Positions 37,001-48,100 of a stretch of DNA of 64,000 bases are shown in pieces. The position numbers and the translations under genes are program-made. Origin of the DNA: Urophycis tenuis (taxonomy: Eukaryota; Chordata; Actinopteri; Gadiformes; Phycidae); NCBI GenBank assembly GCA_036785325.1, contig JAXIVH010000028.1, positions 5,000,946 through 5,064,945 on the forward strand, read 5' to 3'. The notes beneath the pieces are model-generated. The model was given only the letters and a program-made list of their open reading frames with translations. It was not told where the DNA came from and made no database searches. Each line of letters opens with the position of its first letter. Position 1 is the first letter of the stretch.

Positions 37001-37029
37001 CACACCGAGGCGACCATCCGCGGCGCCAT
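34018..37029 (-). CDS. LINE endonuclease/reverse transcriptase polyprotein
   Basis: An unbroken 1003-residue frame. Residues about 100-315 form an APE-type endonuclease: NVRSLPNK (N106), CFTETWL (E137), VVGDFNKG (D257, N259) and GHSDHVM (D307, H308). Residues about 590-850 form the reverse transcriptase: FVDFSSAFN (D687), STGSPQGCVLSP (741-752) and FADDTTL (D776, D777). The C-terminal part ends with an LPSGRRLRSIRTK region common in fish LINEs. In this family the protein nicks target DNA and primes reverse transcription of its own RNA. All catalytic residues I can place are present, so it may be functional. The N-terminus is unusual: a hydrophobic, cysteine-rich stretch (about 6-25), then a basic patch KRRRRGKR (76-83). 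The ATG at 37029 is chosen because it opens the frame next to the element's 5' end; a later Met is possible. Confidence 0.93.
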   Translation of the reverse strand: MAPRMVASVCWCALFCFVLCLNSVFCDGTRSSFTREELMNIRVTTPEDLFPTFALPTLEILDILVKGALTFAHAVKRRRRGKRAGALVRLCQRGLRTPLPGIFLSNVRSLPNKLDELQLLLGKNRDFYSSAVLCFTETWLCGLIPDSALQLAGFQLYRADRDAELSGKTKGGGICFYINSGWCNDVTAIQQHCSPDLESYFINCKPFYSPREFASFILVGVYIPPSANVQDAQRMLADQILCVERTNPDSLVIVVGDFNKGNLTHELPKYRQFIKCPTREENILDHCYTTVRDAYHAVPRAALGHSDHVMVHLIPAYRQKLKLCKPVVRTSKKWTSEAVEDLQACLDSTDWDVFRTATKSLDEYTEAVTSYISFCEDSCIPTRTRVSYNNDKPWFTAKLRRLRLDKEVAFRSGDKDSYKEAKYKFGKAVKEAKRLYSEKLQHHFSANDSASVWKGLRQITNYKPKAPHSINDHRLANDLNEFYCRFERQRDSPATIPHDTSQQLQLITSPTSVGAWAPPPMPNLKVPPSTPPPTSVTTLSIHERDVNKLFRRQNPRKAAGPDSVSPSTLKHCADQLSPVFTDIFNTSLETCHVPACFKTSTIIPVPKKPRTTGLNDFRPVALTSVVMKSFERLVLSHLKGITDPLLDPLQFAYRANRSVDDAVNLAFHYILQHLDSAGTYARILFVDFSSAFNTIIPALLQEKLSQLSVPDSTCRWITDFLSDRKQHVKLGKCISDSQTISTGSPQGCVLSPLLFSLYTNSCTSSHQSVKLLKFADDTTLIGLISDGDQSDYRWEIDHLVTWCSRNNLELNALKTVEMVVDFRKYSASPAPITLCDYTIDTVESFRFLGTVISQDLKWELNISSLIKKAQQRMYFLRQLKKFNLPRTMMVHFYSSIIESILTSSITIWFAAATAKDKGRLQRIIRSAEKVIGCNLPSLQDLYTSRTLRRAGKIMADPSHPGHHLFASLPSGRRLRSIRTKTSRHKNSFFPSATSLVNKARSPH

Positions 37030-37046
37030 CTTGGTATAGCATATAG
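37020..37046 (-). promoter_or_regulatory. YY1-like motif overlapping the LINE start codon
   Basis: In the element sense the 5' end reads 'accaagatggcgccgcgg'. The AAGATGGCG core matches the known YY1 site type and overlaps the ORF's ATG, within about 30 bp of the insertion edge. In mammalian L1, a YY1 site at the same kind of position directs transcription start. Here the role is inferred from motif and position only. Confidence 0.4.
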
Positions 37047-37198
37047 ACTTCAGTCAACCTGACGCAGATTTGTCTGTGAGCAACCAAATTGCTCGGAGAT
37101 GGGCTCATTTTAAACGGGGAAATCTAAGCTTTCCAACGACGTATGGCATGACTATATTTGCCCATGGGTCGTCGAAATAATAAGCTGATTCATGTGTG
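37047..37198. repeat. 214-bp minisatellite run 3, right part
   Basis: Remainder of the terminal-variant unit split by the LINE, from 'acttcagtcaacctgac' to 'ttcatgtgtgtt'. With the left part it rebuilds a normal unit, so the insertion removed little or no target sequence. Confidence 0.9.
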
Positions 37199-37391
37199 TT
37201 CTGTTGGCTGTGGAAAGAAAATAGCACACAAGTCATACCAAGTCACCTTTATTTTTCAGTGATAAACATTAATAAATAAACAGTATGGACATTGTATAAA
37301 CAGTTGTATAAAAAGTGTAAACGGTATGAACAGTGTTCTTATAAAAGATATCAATATCAATACTGATCACGTGTGTATTTTATATTTCCAG

Positions 37392-37895
37392 GTTATTTGT
37401 TGATGAGCCAGAGCCTGTGACTTCCACCAACCTGCCCGTTCAGCCCACTGCGTTGTCGTCCTCCACCCGGCCGAAGCCTCCTGCCCCCACCCGCCTCCAG
37501 CCGAGGCCTCCTGCTGCGTCAGCCTGTGGCCCGCCCGCCCCCTGTGTCGGCAGCACCCATACCGCTGGTCCTCCCCGCACAGCCACAGGCCCCCTCCGTC
37601 CTGCTTCGTGGGCCATCCTGCAGCTGTCTCTGCAGTCATCGTGTGTCAAAACCATTCAAACTTGTATATGGTAACATTTCAAAATGACACCAGCATAAAT
37701 GAGGACCTTGCAATAGGTTGTGTGTTACATGACCCCCCTGGCATACAGCTGTATGTCTCTGTGAAGGTGGTTGTGAAGAACTGCATCCGGCTGAACAAGT
37801 ACAAGTGCCGGTGAGGCAGCAACTCTCTCGAGGGGTTGCACGCCCACCTGGTTAACGCCATCCCTTCACAGCGATGTGGGATCATGCCGTTCCAA
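37392..37895 (+). pseudogene. Exon-like block M4
   Basis: 504 bp with both borders. Has the TGA allele and 'gacttccaccaacctgcc' like M2, plus the private 'cctgcccccacc' near 37482. The second acceptor is lost. Confidence 0.5.
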
Positions 37896-37905
37896 GTAAG
37901 TGATT

Positions 37906-37907
<2 letters not shown>

Positions 37908-37952
<45 letters not shown>

Positions 37953-38004
37953 GCATATATACACACACACACACGCATATATACACACACATATATATAT
38001 ATAC
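37908..38004. repeat. (CA)n/(TA)n microsatellite after M4
   Basis: About 20 uninterrupted CA copies, then 'gcgcatatata' and shorter CA and TA runs. Confidence 0.95.
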
Positions 38005-38202
38005 TTAAACATAGCTGACCCTTTTTTTCCCCCTTCTCGGGGATTATGCTCCCAGTTTTGATCTCGGACGTCTGGTCACTTATAGCATATAATAATATTC
38101 TATTACTGTTAAGCCAACTATGAATAATAAAACAGGCCAAAACATTTGTCCTTTATCATAGCTACACGTATTACAAAAAAAACGCGTGAATTGAAAAGTT
38201 GA

Positions 38203-39660
38203 AGGTATGTTTTTAGCTGCTGGGTAGACTTCAGTCAACCTGACGCAGTTTTGTCTGTGAGCAACCAAATTGCTCGGGGATGGGCTCATTTTAAGCGGGG
38301 AAATCTAAGGTTCCCAACGGCGTATGGCAAGATTATATTCACCAATGGCCCGTTGAAATACTAAGCTAATTAATTTGTGTTCTGTAAGGAAAGATTGATG
38401 TCAATTGAAACGTTAAAGGTATGTTTTTAGCTGCTGGGTAGACTTCATTCAACCTGACGCAGTTTTGTCTGTGATCAACCAGACTGCTCGCGGATGGGCT
38501 CATTTTAAGCGGGGAAATCTAAGCTTTCCAACGGCGTATGGAAAGACTATATTGACTCATGGGTCGTTGAAATACTAAGCTAATTAATTTGTGTTTTGTA
38601 AGGAAAGATTGATGTTAATTGAAACGTTGAAGGTGTGTTTTTAGCTGCTGGGTAGACTTCAGTCAACCTGACGCAGTTTAGTCTGTGAGCAACCAAATTG
38701 CTCAGGGATGGGCTCATTATAAGCGGGGAAATCTAAGCTTTCCAACGGCGTATGGCAAGACTATATTCACCAAAGGGTCGTTGAAATACTAAGCTAATTA
38801 ATTTGTGTTCTGTAAGGAAAGATTGATGTTAATTGAAACGTTAAAGGTATGTTTTTAGCTGCTGGGTAGACTTCATTCAACCTGACGCAGTTTAGTCTGT
38901 GATCAACCAGACTGCTCGCGGATGGGCTCATTTTAAGCGGGGAAATCTAAGCTTTCCAACGGCGTATGGCAAGACTATATTGACTCATGGGTCATTGAAA
39001 TACTAAGCTAATTAATTTGTGTTCTGTAAGGAAAGATTGATGTTAATTGAAACGTTGAAGGTATGTTTTTAGCTGCTGGGTAGACTTCAGTCAACCTGAC
39101 GCAGTTTAGTCTGTGATCAACCAGACTGCTCGCGGATGGGCTCATTTTAAGCGGGGAAATCTAAGCTTTCCAACGGCGTATGGAAAGACTATATTGACTC
39201 ATGGGTCGTTGAAATACTAAGCTAATTAATTTGTGTTCTGTAAGGAAAGATTGATGTTAATTGAAACGTTGAAGGTATGTTTTTAGCTGCTGGGTAGACT
39301 TCAGTCAACCTGACGCAGTTTAGTCTGTGATCAACCAGACTGCTCGAGCATGGGCTCATTTTAAGCGGGGAAATCTAAGCTTTCCAACGGCGTATGGCAA
39401 GACTATATTCACTAAAGGGTCGTTGAAATACTAAGCTAATTAATTTGTGTTCTGTAAGGAAAGATTGATGTTAATTGAAACGTTGAAGGTATGTCTTTAG
39501 CTGCTGTGTAGACTTCAGTCAACCTGACGCAGATTTGTCTGTGGCAACCAAATTGCTCGGAGATGGGCTCATTTTAAACGGGGAAATCTAAGCTTTCCAA
39601 CGACGTATGGCATGACTATATTTGCCCATGGGTCGTCGAAATAATAAGCTGATTCATGTG
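38203..39660. repeat. 214-bp minisatellite run 4 (7 units)
   Basis: Seven units. Marker variants 'ctcgagcatgggctc' near 39343 and the 1-bp deletion 'gtctgtggcaacc' near 39537 are shared with run 5, showing that the two runs are recent duplicates of each other. Confidence 0.95.
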
Positions 39661-39855
39661 TGTTCTGTTGGCTGTGGAAAGAAAATAGCACACAAGTCAT
39701 ACCAAGTCACCTTTATTTTTCAGTGATAAACATTAATAAATAAACAGTATGGACATTGTATAAACAGTTGTATAAAAAGTGTAAACGGTATGAACAGTGT
39801 TCTTATAAAAGATATCAATATCAATACTGATCACGTGTGTATTTTATATTTCCAG

Positions 39856-40359
39856 GTTATTTGTTGATGAGCCAGAGCCTGTGACTCCCACCAACCGGCC
39901 CGTTCAGCCCACTGCGTTGTCGTCCTCCACCCGGCCGAAGCCTCCTGCGCCCACCCGCCTCCAGCCGAGGCCTCCTGCTGCGTCAGCCTGTGGCCCGCCC
40001 GCCCCCTGTGTCGGCAGCACCCATACCGCTGGTCCTCCCCGCACAGCCACAGGCCCCCTCCGTCCTGCTTCGTGGGCCATCCTGCAGCTGTCTCTGCAGT
40101 CATCGTGTGTCAAAACCATTCAAACTTGTATATGGTAACATTTCAAAATGACACCAGCATAAATGAGGACCTTGCAATAGGTTGTGTGTTACAGGACCCC
40201 CCTGGCATACAGCTGTATGTCTCTGTGAAGGTGGTTGTGAAGAACTGCATCCGGCTGAACAAGTACAAGTGCCGGTGAGGCAGCAACTCTCTCGAGGGGT
40301 TGCACGCCCACCTGGTTAACGCCATCCCTTCACAGCGATGTGGGATCATGCCGTTCCAA
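39856..40359 (+). pseudogene. Exon-like block M5
   Basis: 504 bp with both borders. TGA allele near 40276, but 'ttacaggacc' (Gln) where M2-M4 read 'ttacatgacc' (His). The second acceptor is lost. Confidence 0.5.
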
Positions 40360-40369
40360 GTAAGTGATT

Positions 40370-40370
<1 letters not shown>

Positions 40371-40418
<48 letters not shown>

Positions 40419-40472
40419 GCATATATACACACACACACACGCATATATACACACACATATATATATATACTT
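40371..40472. repeat. (CA)n/(TA)n microsatellite after M5
   Basis: A longer uninterrupted CA run than M4, otherwise the same arrangement. Confidence 0.95.
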
Positions 40473-40668
40473 AAACATAGCTGACCCTTTTTTTCCCCCT
40501 TCTCGGGGATTATGCTCCCAGTTTTGATCTCGGACGTCTGGTCACTTATAGCATATAATAATATTCTATTACTGTTAAGCCAACTATGAATAATAAAACA
40601 GGCCAAAACATTTGTCCTTTATCATAGCTACACGTATTACAAAAAAAACGCGTGAATTGAAAAGTTGA

Positions 40669-42128
40669 AGGTATGTTTTTAGCTGCTGGGTACACTTCAG
40701 TCAACCTGACGCAGTTTTGTCTGTGAGCAACCAAATTGCTCGGGGATGGGCTCATTTTAAGCGGGGAAATCTAAGGTTCCCAACGGCGTATGGCAAGATT
40801 ATATTCACCAATGGCCCGTTGAAATACTAAGCTAATTAATTTGTGTTCTGTAAGGAAAGATTGATGTCAATTGAAACGTTAAAGGTATGTTTTTAGCTGC
40901 TGGGTAGACTTCATTCAACCTGACGCAGTTTTGTCTGTGATCAACCAGACTGCTCGCGGATGGGCTCATTTTAAGCGGGGAAATCTAAGCTTTCCAACGG
41001 CGTATGGAAAGACTATATTGACTCATGGGTCGTTGAAATACTAAGCTAATTAATTTGTGTTCTGTAAGGAAAGATTGATGTTAATTGAAACGTTGAAGGT
41101 ATGTTTTTAGCTGCTGGGTAGACTTCAGTCAACCTGACGCAGTTTAGTCTGTGAGCAACCAAATTGCTCAGGGATGGGCTCATTATAAGCGGGGAAATCT
41201 AAGCTTTCCAACGGCGTATGGCAAGACTATATTCACCAAAGGGTCGTTGAAATACTAAGCTAATTAATTTGTGTTCTGTAAGGAAAGATTGATGTTAATT
41301 GAAACGTTAAAGGTATGTTTTTAGCTGCTGGGTAGACTTCATTCAACCTGACGCAGTTTAGTCTGTGATCAACCAGACTGCTCGCGGATGGGCTCATTTT
41401 AAGCGGGGAAATCTAAGCTTTCCAACGGCGTATGGCAAGACTATATTGACTCATGGGTCATTGAAATACTAAGCTAATTAATTTGTGTTCTGTAAGGAAA
41501 GATTGATGTTAATTGAAACGTTGAAGGTATGTTTTTAGCTGCTGGGTAGACTTCAGTCAACCTGACGCAGTTTAGTCTGTGATCAACCAGACTGCTCGCC
41601 GATGGGCTCATTATAAGCGGGGAAATCTAAGCTTTCCAACGGCGTATGGAAAGACTATATTGACTCATGGGTCGTTGAAATACTAAGCTAATTAATTTGT
41701 GTTCTGTAAGGAAAGATTGATGTTAATTGAAACGTTGAAGGTATGTTTTTAGCTGCTGGGTAGACTTCAGTCAACCTGACGCAGTTTAGTCTGTGATCAA
41801 CCAGACTGCTCGAGCATGGGCTCATTTTAAGCGGGGAAATCTAAGCTTTCCAACGGCGTATGGCAAGACTATATTCACTAAAGGGTCGTTGAAATACTAA
41901 GCTAATTAATTTGTGTTCTGTAAGGAAAGATTGATGTTAATTGAAACGTTGAAGGTATGTCTTTAGCTGCTGTGTAGACTTCAGTCAACCTGACGCAGAT
42001 TTGTCTGTGGCAACCAAATTGCTCGGAGATGGGCTCATTTTAAACGGGGAAATCTAAGCTTTCCAACGACGTATGGCATGACTATATTTGCCCATGGGTC
42101 GTCGAAATAATAAGCTGATTCATGTGTG
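40669..42128. repeat. 214-bp minisatellite run 5 (7 units)
   Basis: Unit-by-unit duplicate of run 4, with the same ordered variants and a few substitutions, such as 'ctcgccgatgggctcattat' near 41598. Confidence 0.95.
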
Positions 42129-42321
42129 TTCTGTTGGCTGTGGAAAGAAAATAGCACACAAGTCATACCAAGTCACCTTTATTTTTCAGTGATAAACATT
42201 AATAAATAAACAGTATGGACATTGTATAAACAGTTGTATAAAAAGTGTAAACGGTATGAACAGTGTTCTTATAAAAGATATCAATATCAATACTGATCAC
42301 GTGTGTATTTTATATTTCCAG

Positions 42322-42825
42322 GTTATTTGTTGATGAGCCAGAGCCTGTGACTCCCACCAACCGGCCCGTTCAGCCCACTGCGTTGTCGTCCTCCACCCGG
42401 CCGAAGCCTCCTGCGCCCACCCGCCTCCAGCCGAGGCCTCCTGCTGCGTCAGCCTGTGGCCCGCCCGCCCCCTGTGTCGGCAGCACCCATACCGCTGGTC
42501 CTCCCCGCACAGCCACAGGCCCCCTCCGTCCTGCTTCTTGGGCCATCCTGCAGCTGTCTCTGCAGTCATCGTGTGTCAAAACCATTCAAACTTGTATATG
42601 GTAACATTTCAAAATGACACCAGCATAAATGAGGACCTTGCAATAGGTTGTGTGTTACAGGACCCCCCTGGCATACAGCTGTATGTCTCTGTGAAGGTGG
42701 TTGTGAAGAACTGCATCCGGCTGAACAAGTACAAGTGCCGGTGAGGCAGCAACTCTCTCGAGGGGTTGCACGCCCACCTGGTTAACGCCATCCCTTCACA
42801 GCGATGTGGGATCATGCCGTTCCAA
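42322..42825 (+). pseudogene. Exon-like block M6
   Basis: 504 bp with both borders. TGA and Gln alleles as in M5; private 'cttcttgggcc' near 42536. The second acceptor is lost. Confidence 0.5.
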
Positions 42826-42835
42826 GTAAGTGATT

Positions 42836-42837
<2 letters not shown>

Positions 42838-42904
<67 letters not shown>

Positions 42905-42967
42905 GCGCGCGCATATATACACACACACACACACACTCGCATATATACACACACATATATATATATA
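42838..42967. repeat. (CA)n/(TA)n microsatellite after M6 (longest)
   Basis: About 130 bp, with two long CA runs split by 'caaaca', a (CG)n stretch and a 'ctcgcatatata' island. Confidence 0.95.
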
Positions 42968-43167
42968 CTTAAACATAGCTGACCCTTTTTTTCCCCCTTC
43001 TCGGGGATTATGCTCCCAGTTTTGATCTCGGACGTCTGGTCACTTATAGCATATAATAATATTCTATTACTGTTAAGCCAACTATGAATAATAAAACAGG
43101 CCAAAACATGTGTCCTTTATCATAGCTACACGTATTACAAAAAAAACGCGTGAATTGAAAAGTTGAA

Positions 43168-46100
43168 GGTATGTTTTTAGCTGCTGGGTAGACTTCAGTC
43201 AACCTGACGCAGTTTAGTCTGTGATCAACCAGACTGCTCGCGGATGGGCTCATTTTAAGCGGGGAAATCTAAGCTTTCCAACGGCGTATGGCAAGACTAT
43301 ATTGACTCATGGGTCGTTTAAATACTAAGCTGATTAATTTGTGTTCTGTAAGGAAAGATTGATGTTAATTGAAACGTTGAAGGTATGTCTTTAGCTGCTG
43401 TGTAGACTTCAGTCAACCTGACGCAGATTTGTCTGTGAGCAACCAAATTGCTCGGGGATGGGCTCATTATAAGCGGGGAAATCTAAGCTTTCCAACGGCG
43501 TATGGCAAGACTATATTGACTCATGGGTCGTTGAAATACTAAGCTAATTAATTAGTGTTCTGTAAGGAAAGATTGATGTTAATTGAAACGTTGAAGGTAT
43601 GTTTTTAGCTGCTGGGTAGACTTCAGTCAACCTGACGCAGTTTAGTCTGTGATCAACCAGACTGCTGGCAGATGGTTTCATTATAAGCGGGGAAATCTAA
43701 GCTTTTCAACGGCGTATGGCAAGACTATATTCACCAAAGGGCCCTTGAAATACTAAGCTAATTAATTTGTGTTCTGTAAGGAAAGATTGATGTTAATTGA
43801 AACGTTAAAGGTATGTTTTAAGCTGCTGGGTAGACTTCATTCAACCTGACGCAGTTTAGTCTGTGATCAACCAGACTGCTCGCGAATGGGCTCATTTTAA
43901 GCGGGGAAATCTAAGCTTTCCAACGGCGTATGGCAAGACTATATTGACTCATGGGTCGTTGAAATACTAAGCTAATTAATTAGTGTTCTGTAAGGAAAGA
44001 TTGATGTTAATTGAAACGTTGAAGGTATGTTTTTAGCTGCTGGGTAGACTTCAGTCAACCTGACGCAGTTTAGTCTGTGATCAACCAGACTGCTCGCGAA
44101 TGGGCTCATTTTAAGCGGGGAAATCTAAGCTTTCCAACGGCGTATGGCAAGACTATATTGACTCATGGGTCGTTGAAATACTAAGCTAATTAATTAGTGT
44201 TCTGTAAGGAAAGATTGATGTTAATTGAAAGGTTGAAGGTATGTTTTTAGCTGCTGGGTAGACTTCAGTCAACCTGACGCAGTTTAGTCTGTGATCAACC
44301 AGACTGCTCGCGGATGGGCTCATTTTAAGCGGGGAAATCTAAGCTTTTCAACGGCGTATGGCAAGACTATATTCACCAATGGCCCGTTAAAATACTAAGC
44401 TAATTAATTTGTGTTCTGTAAGGAAAGATTGATGTCAATTGAAACGTTAAAGGTATGTTTTTAGCTGCTGGGTAGACTTCATTCAACCTGACGCAGTTTA
44501 GTCTGTGATCAACCAGACTGCTCGCGGATGGGCTCATTTTAAGCGGGGAAATCTAAGCTTTCCAACGGCGTATGGAAAGACTATATTGACTCATGGGTCG
44601 TTGAAATACTAAGCTAATTAATTTGTGTTCTGTAAGGAAAGATTGATGTTAATTGAAACGTTGAAGGTATGTTTTTAGCTGTTGGGTAGACTTCAGTCAA
44701 CCTGACGCAGTTTAGTCTGTGAGCAACCAAATTGCTCGGGGATGGGCTCATTATAAGCGGGGAAATCTAAGCTTTCCAACGGCGTATGGCAAGACTATAT
44801 TCACCAAAGGGTCCTTGAAATACTAAGCTAATTAATTTGTGTTCTGTAAGGAAAGATTGATGTTAATTGAAACGTTGAAGGTATGTTTTTAGCTGCTGGG
44901 TAAACTTCAGTCAACCTGACGCAGTTTAGTCTGTGATCAACCAGACTGCTCGCGAATGGGCTCATTTTAAGCGGGGAAATCTAAGCTTTCCAACGGCGTA
45001 TGGCAAGACTATATCGACTCATGGGTCGTTGAAATACTAAGCTAATTAATTTGTGTTCTGTAAGGAAAGATTGATGTTAATTGAAACGTTGAAGGTATGT
45101 TTTTAGCTGCTGGGTAGACTTCAGTCAACCTGACCCAGTTTAGTCTGTGATCAACCAGACTGCTCGCGGATGGGCTCATTTTAAGCGGGGAAATCTAAGC
45201 TTTCCAACGGCGTATGGCAAGACTATATTGACTCATGGGTCGTTTAAATACTAAGCTAATTAATTTGTGTTCTGTAAGGAAAGATTGATGTTAATTGAAA
45301 CGTTGAAGGTATGTCTTTAGCTGCTGTGTAGACTTCAGTCAACCTGACGCAGATTTGTCTGTGAGCAACCAAATTGCTCGGGGATGGGCTCATTATAAGC
45401 GGGGAAATCTAAGCTTTCCAACGGCGTATGGCAAGACTATATTCACCAAAGGGCCGTTGAAATACTAAGCTAATTAATTTGTGTTCTGTAAGGAAAGATT
45501 GATGTTAATTGAAACGTTAAAGGTATGTTTTTAGCTGCTGGGTAGACTTCATTCAACCTGAGGCAGTTTAGTCTGTGATCAACCAGACTGCTCGCGGATG
45601 GGCTCATTTTAAGCGGGGAAATCTAAGCTTTCCAACGGCGTATGGCAAGACTATATTGACTCATGGGTCGTTGAAATACTAAGCTAATTAATTAGTGTTC
45701 TGTAAGGAAAGATTGATGTTAATTGAAACGTTGAAGGTATGTTTTTAGCTGCTGGGTAGACTTCACTCAACCTGACACAGTTTTCTCTGTGAGCAACCAA
45801 TTTGCTCGGGGATGGGCTCATTATAAGCGGGGAAATCTAAGCTTTCCAACGGCGTATGGCAAGACTATATTCACCAAAGGGTCGTTGAAATACTAAGCTA
45901 ATTAATTTGTGTTCTGTAAGGAAAGATTGATGTTAATTGAAACGTTGAAGTTATGTTTTTAGCTGCTGGGTAGACTTCAGTCAACCTGACGCAGTTTAGT
46001 CTGTGATCAACCAGACTGCTCGCGGATGGGCTCATTTTAAGCGGGGAAATCTAAGCTTTCCAACGGCGTATGGCAAGACTATATTCACTAAAGGGTCGTT

Positions 46101-46338
46101 GAAATACTAAGCTAATTCATTTGTGTTCTGTAAGGAAAGATTGATGTTAATTGAAACGTTGAAGGTATGTCTTTAGCTGCTGTGTAGACTTCAGTCAACC
46201 TGACGCAGATTTGTCTGTGAGCAACCAAATTGCTCGGAGATTGGCTCATTTTAAACGGGGAAATCTAAGCTTTCCAACGACGTATGGCATGACTATATTT
46301 GCCCATGGGTCGTCGAAATAATAAGCTGATTCATGTGT
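43168..46338. repeat. 214-bp minisatellite run 6 (15 units)
   Basis: Fifteen units. A variant with 'attaattagtgttctg' recurs near 43548, 43976, 44190 and 45688. The terminal-variant start appears internally near 43385 and 45309 as well as at the end, so this run looks assembled from several shorter runs that lost their modules. Confidence 0.9.
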
Positions 46339-46511
46339 GTTCTGTTGGCTGTGGAAAGAAAATAGCACACAAGTCATACCAAGTCACCTTTATTTTTCAG
46401 TGATAAACATTAATAAATAAACAGTATGGACATTGTGTAAACGGTATGAACAGTGTTCTTATAAAAGATATCAATATCAATACTGATCACGTGTGTATTT
46501 TATATTTCCAG

Positions 46512-47015
46512 GTTATTTGTTGATGAGCCAGAGCCTGTGACTCCCACCAACCGGCCCGTTCAGCCCACTGCGTTGTCGTCCTCCACCCGGCCGAAGCCTC
46601 CTGCGCCCACCCGCCTCCAGCCGAGGCCTCCTGCTGCGTCAGCCTGTGGCCCGCCCGCCCCCTGTGTCGGCAGCACCCATACCGCTGGTCCTCCCCGCAG
46701 CGCCACAGGCCCCCTCCGTCCTGCTTCGTGGGCCATCCTGCAGCTGTCTCTGCAGTCATCGTGTGTCAAAACCATTCAAACTTGTATATGGTAACATTTC
46801 AAAATGACACCAGCATAAATGAGGACCTTGCAATAGGTTGTGTGTTACATGACCCCCCTGGCATACAGCTGTATGTCTCTGTGAAGGTGGTTGTGAAGAA
46901 CTGCATCCGGCTGAACAAGTACAAGTGCCGGTGAGGCAGCAACTCTCTCGAGGGGTTGCACGCCCACCTGGTTAACGCCATCCCTTCACAGCGATGTGGG
47001 ATCATGCCGTTCCAA
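46512..47015 (+). pseudogene. Exon-like block M7
   Basis: 504 bp with both borders, TGA and His alleles. Private 'cgcagcgccac' near 46697. The AT-rich lead-in has a deletion of about 20 bp ('cattgtgtaaacgg' near 46432). The second acceptor is lost. Confidence 0.5.
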
Positions 47016-47027
47016 GTAAGTGATTAA

Positions 47028-47104
47028 AACACACACACACACACACGCGCGCATATATACACACACACACACACTTATATATACACACACATATATATAT
47101 ATAC
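47028..47104. repeat. (CA)n/(TA)n microsatellite after M7 (shortest)
   Basis: Short CA runs around 'gcgcgcatatata' and 'cttatatata' islands. The 'cttatata' form is shared with M8 and M9. Confidence 0.95.
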
Positions 47105-47302
47105 TTAAACATAGCTGACCCTTTTTTTCCCCCTTCTCGGGGATTATGCTCCCAGTTTTGATCTCGGACGTCTGGTCACTTATAGCATATAATAATATTC
47201 TATTACTGTTAAGCCAACTATGAATAATAAAACAGGCCAAAACATGTGTCCTTTATCATAGCTACACGTATTACAAAAAAAACGCGTGAATTGAAAAGTT
47301 GA

Positions 47303-47908
47303 AGGTATGTTTTTAGCTGCTGGGTAGACTTCATTCAACCTGACGCAGTTTAGTCTGTGAGCAACCAAATTGCTCGCGGATGGGCTCATTTTAAGCGGGG
47401 AAATCTAAGGTTCCCAACGGCGTATGGCAAGACTATATTGAGTCATGGGTCGTTGAAATACTAAGCTAATTAATTTCTGTTCTTTATTGAAAGATTGATC
47501 TTAATTGAAACGTTGAAGGTATGTTTTTAGCTGCTGGGTAGACTTCAGTCAACCTGACACAGTTTTGTCTGTGATCAACCAGACTGCTCGCGGATGGGCT
47601 CATTTTAAGCGGGGAAATCTAAGCTTTCCAACGGCGTATGGCAAGACTATATTCACTAAAGGGTCGTTGAAATTCTAAGCTAATTCATTTTTGTTCTGTA
47701 AGGAAAGATTGATGTTAATTGAAACGTTGAAGGTATGTCTTTAGCTGCTGTGTAGACTTCAGTCAACCTGACGCAGATTTGTCTGTGAGCAACCAAATTG
47801 CTCGGAGATTGGCTCATTTTAAACGGGGAAATCTAAGCTTTCCAACGACGTATGGCATGACTATATTTGCCCATGGGTCGTCGAAATAATAAGCTGATTC
47901 ATGTGTGT
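47303..47908. repeat. 214-bp minisatellite run 7 (3 units)
   Basis: The shortest complete run: a leader-adjacent unit, one internal unit and the terminal variant. Confidence 0.95.
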
Positions 47909-48100
47909 TCTGTTGGCTGTGGAAAGAAAATAGCACACAAGTCATACCAAGTCACCTTTATTTTTCAGTGATAAACATTAATAAATAAACAGTATGGACA
48001 TTGTATAAACAGTTGTATAAAAAGTGTAAACGGTATGAACAGTGTTCTTATAAAAGATATCAATATCAATACTGATCACGTGTGTATTTTATATTTCCAG

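Larger units (their letters stand above)
33635..37046 (-). mobile_element. LINE retrotransposon, CR1/L2/Rex1 group
   Basis: An insertion of about 3.4 kb in reverse orientation. Its 3' end at the left is a (TGATTC)n tail (33635-33661), preceded in the element sense by a GTAGGT/ACCTAC hairpin (33677-33692), the stem-loop-plus-short-repeat ending typical of LINEs whose reverse transcriptase recognises its own tail. The 3' untranslated part (33663-34017) is A-rich with GAATAT repeats. One ORF (34018-37029) covers nearly all the rest. The right end is only about 17 bp upstream of the ATG. Flanks share just 'tag' (33632-33634 and 37044-37046), so any target duplication is very short. No ORF1 is present. 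The intact ORF suggests a young insertion. Confidence 0.93.

Noticed and set aside
33635..37046. Endogenous retrovirus
   Set aside because: No LTRs, gag or integrase; the endonuclease is APE-type and the end is a short-repeat tail, so it is a LINE.
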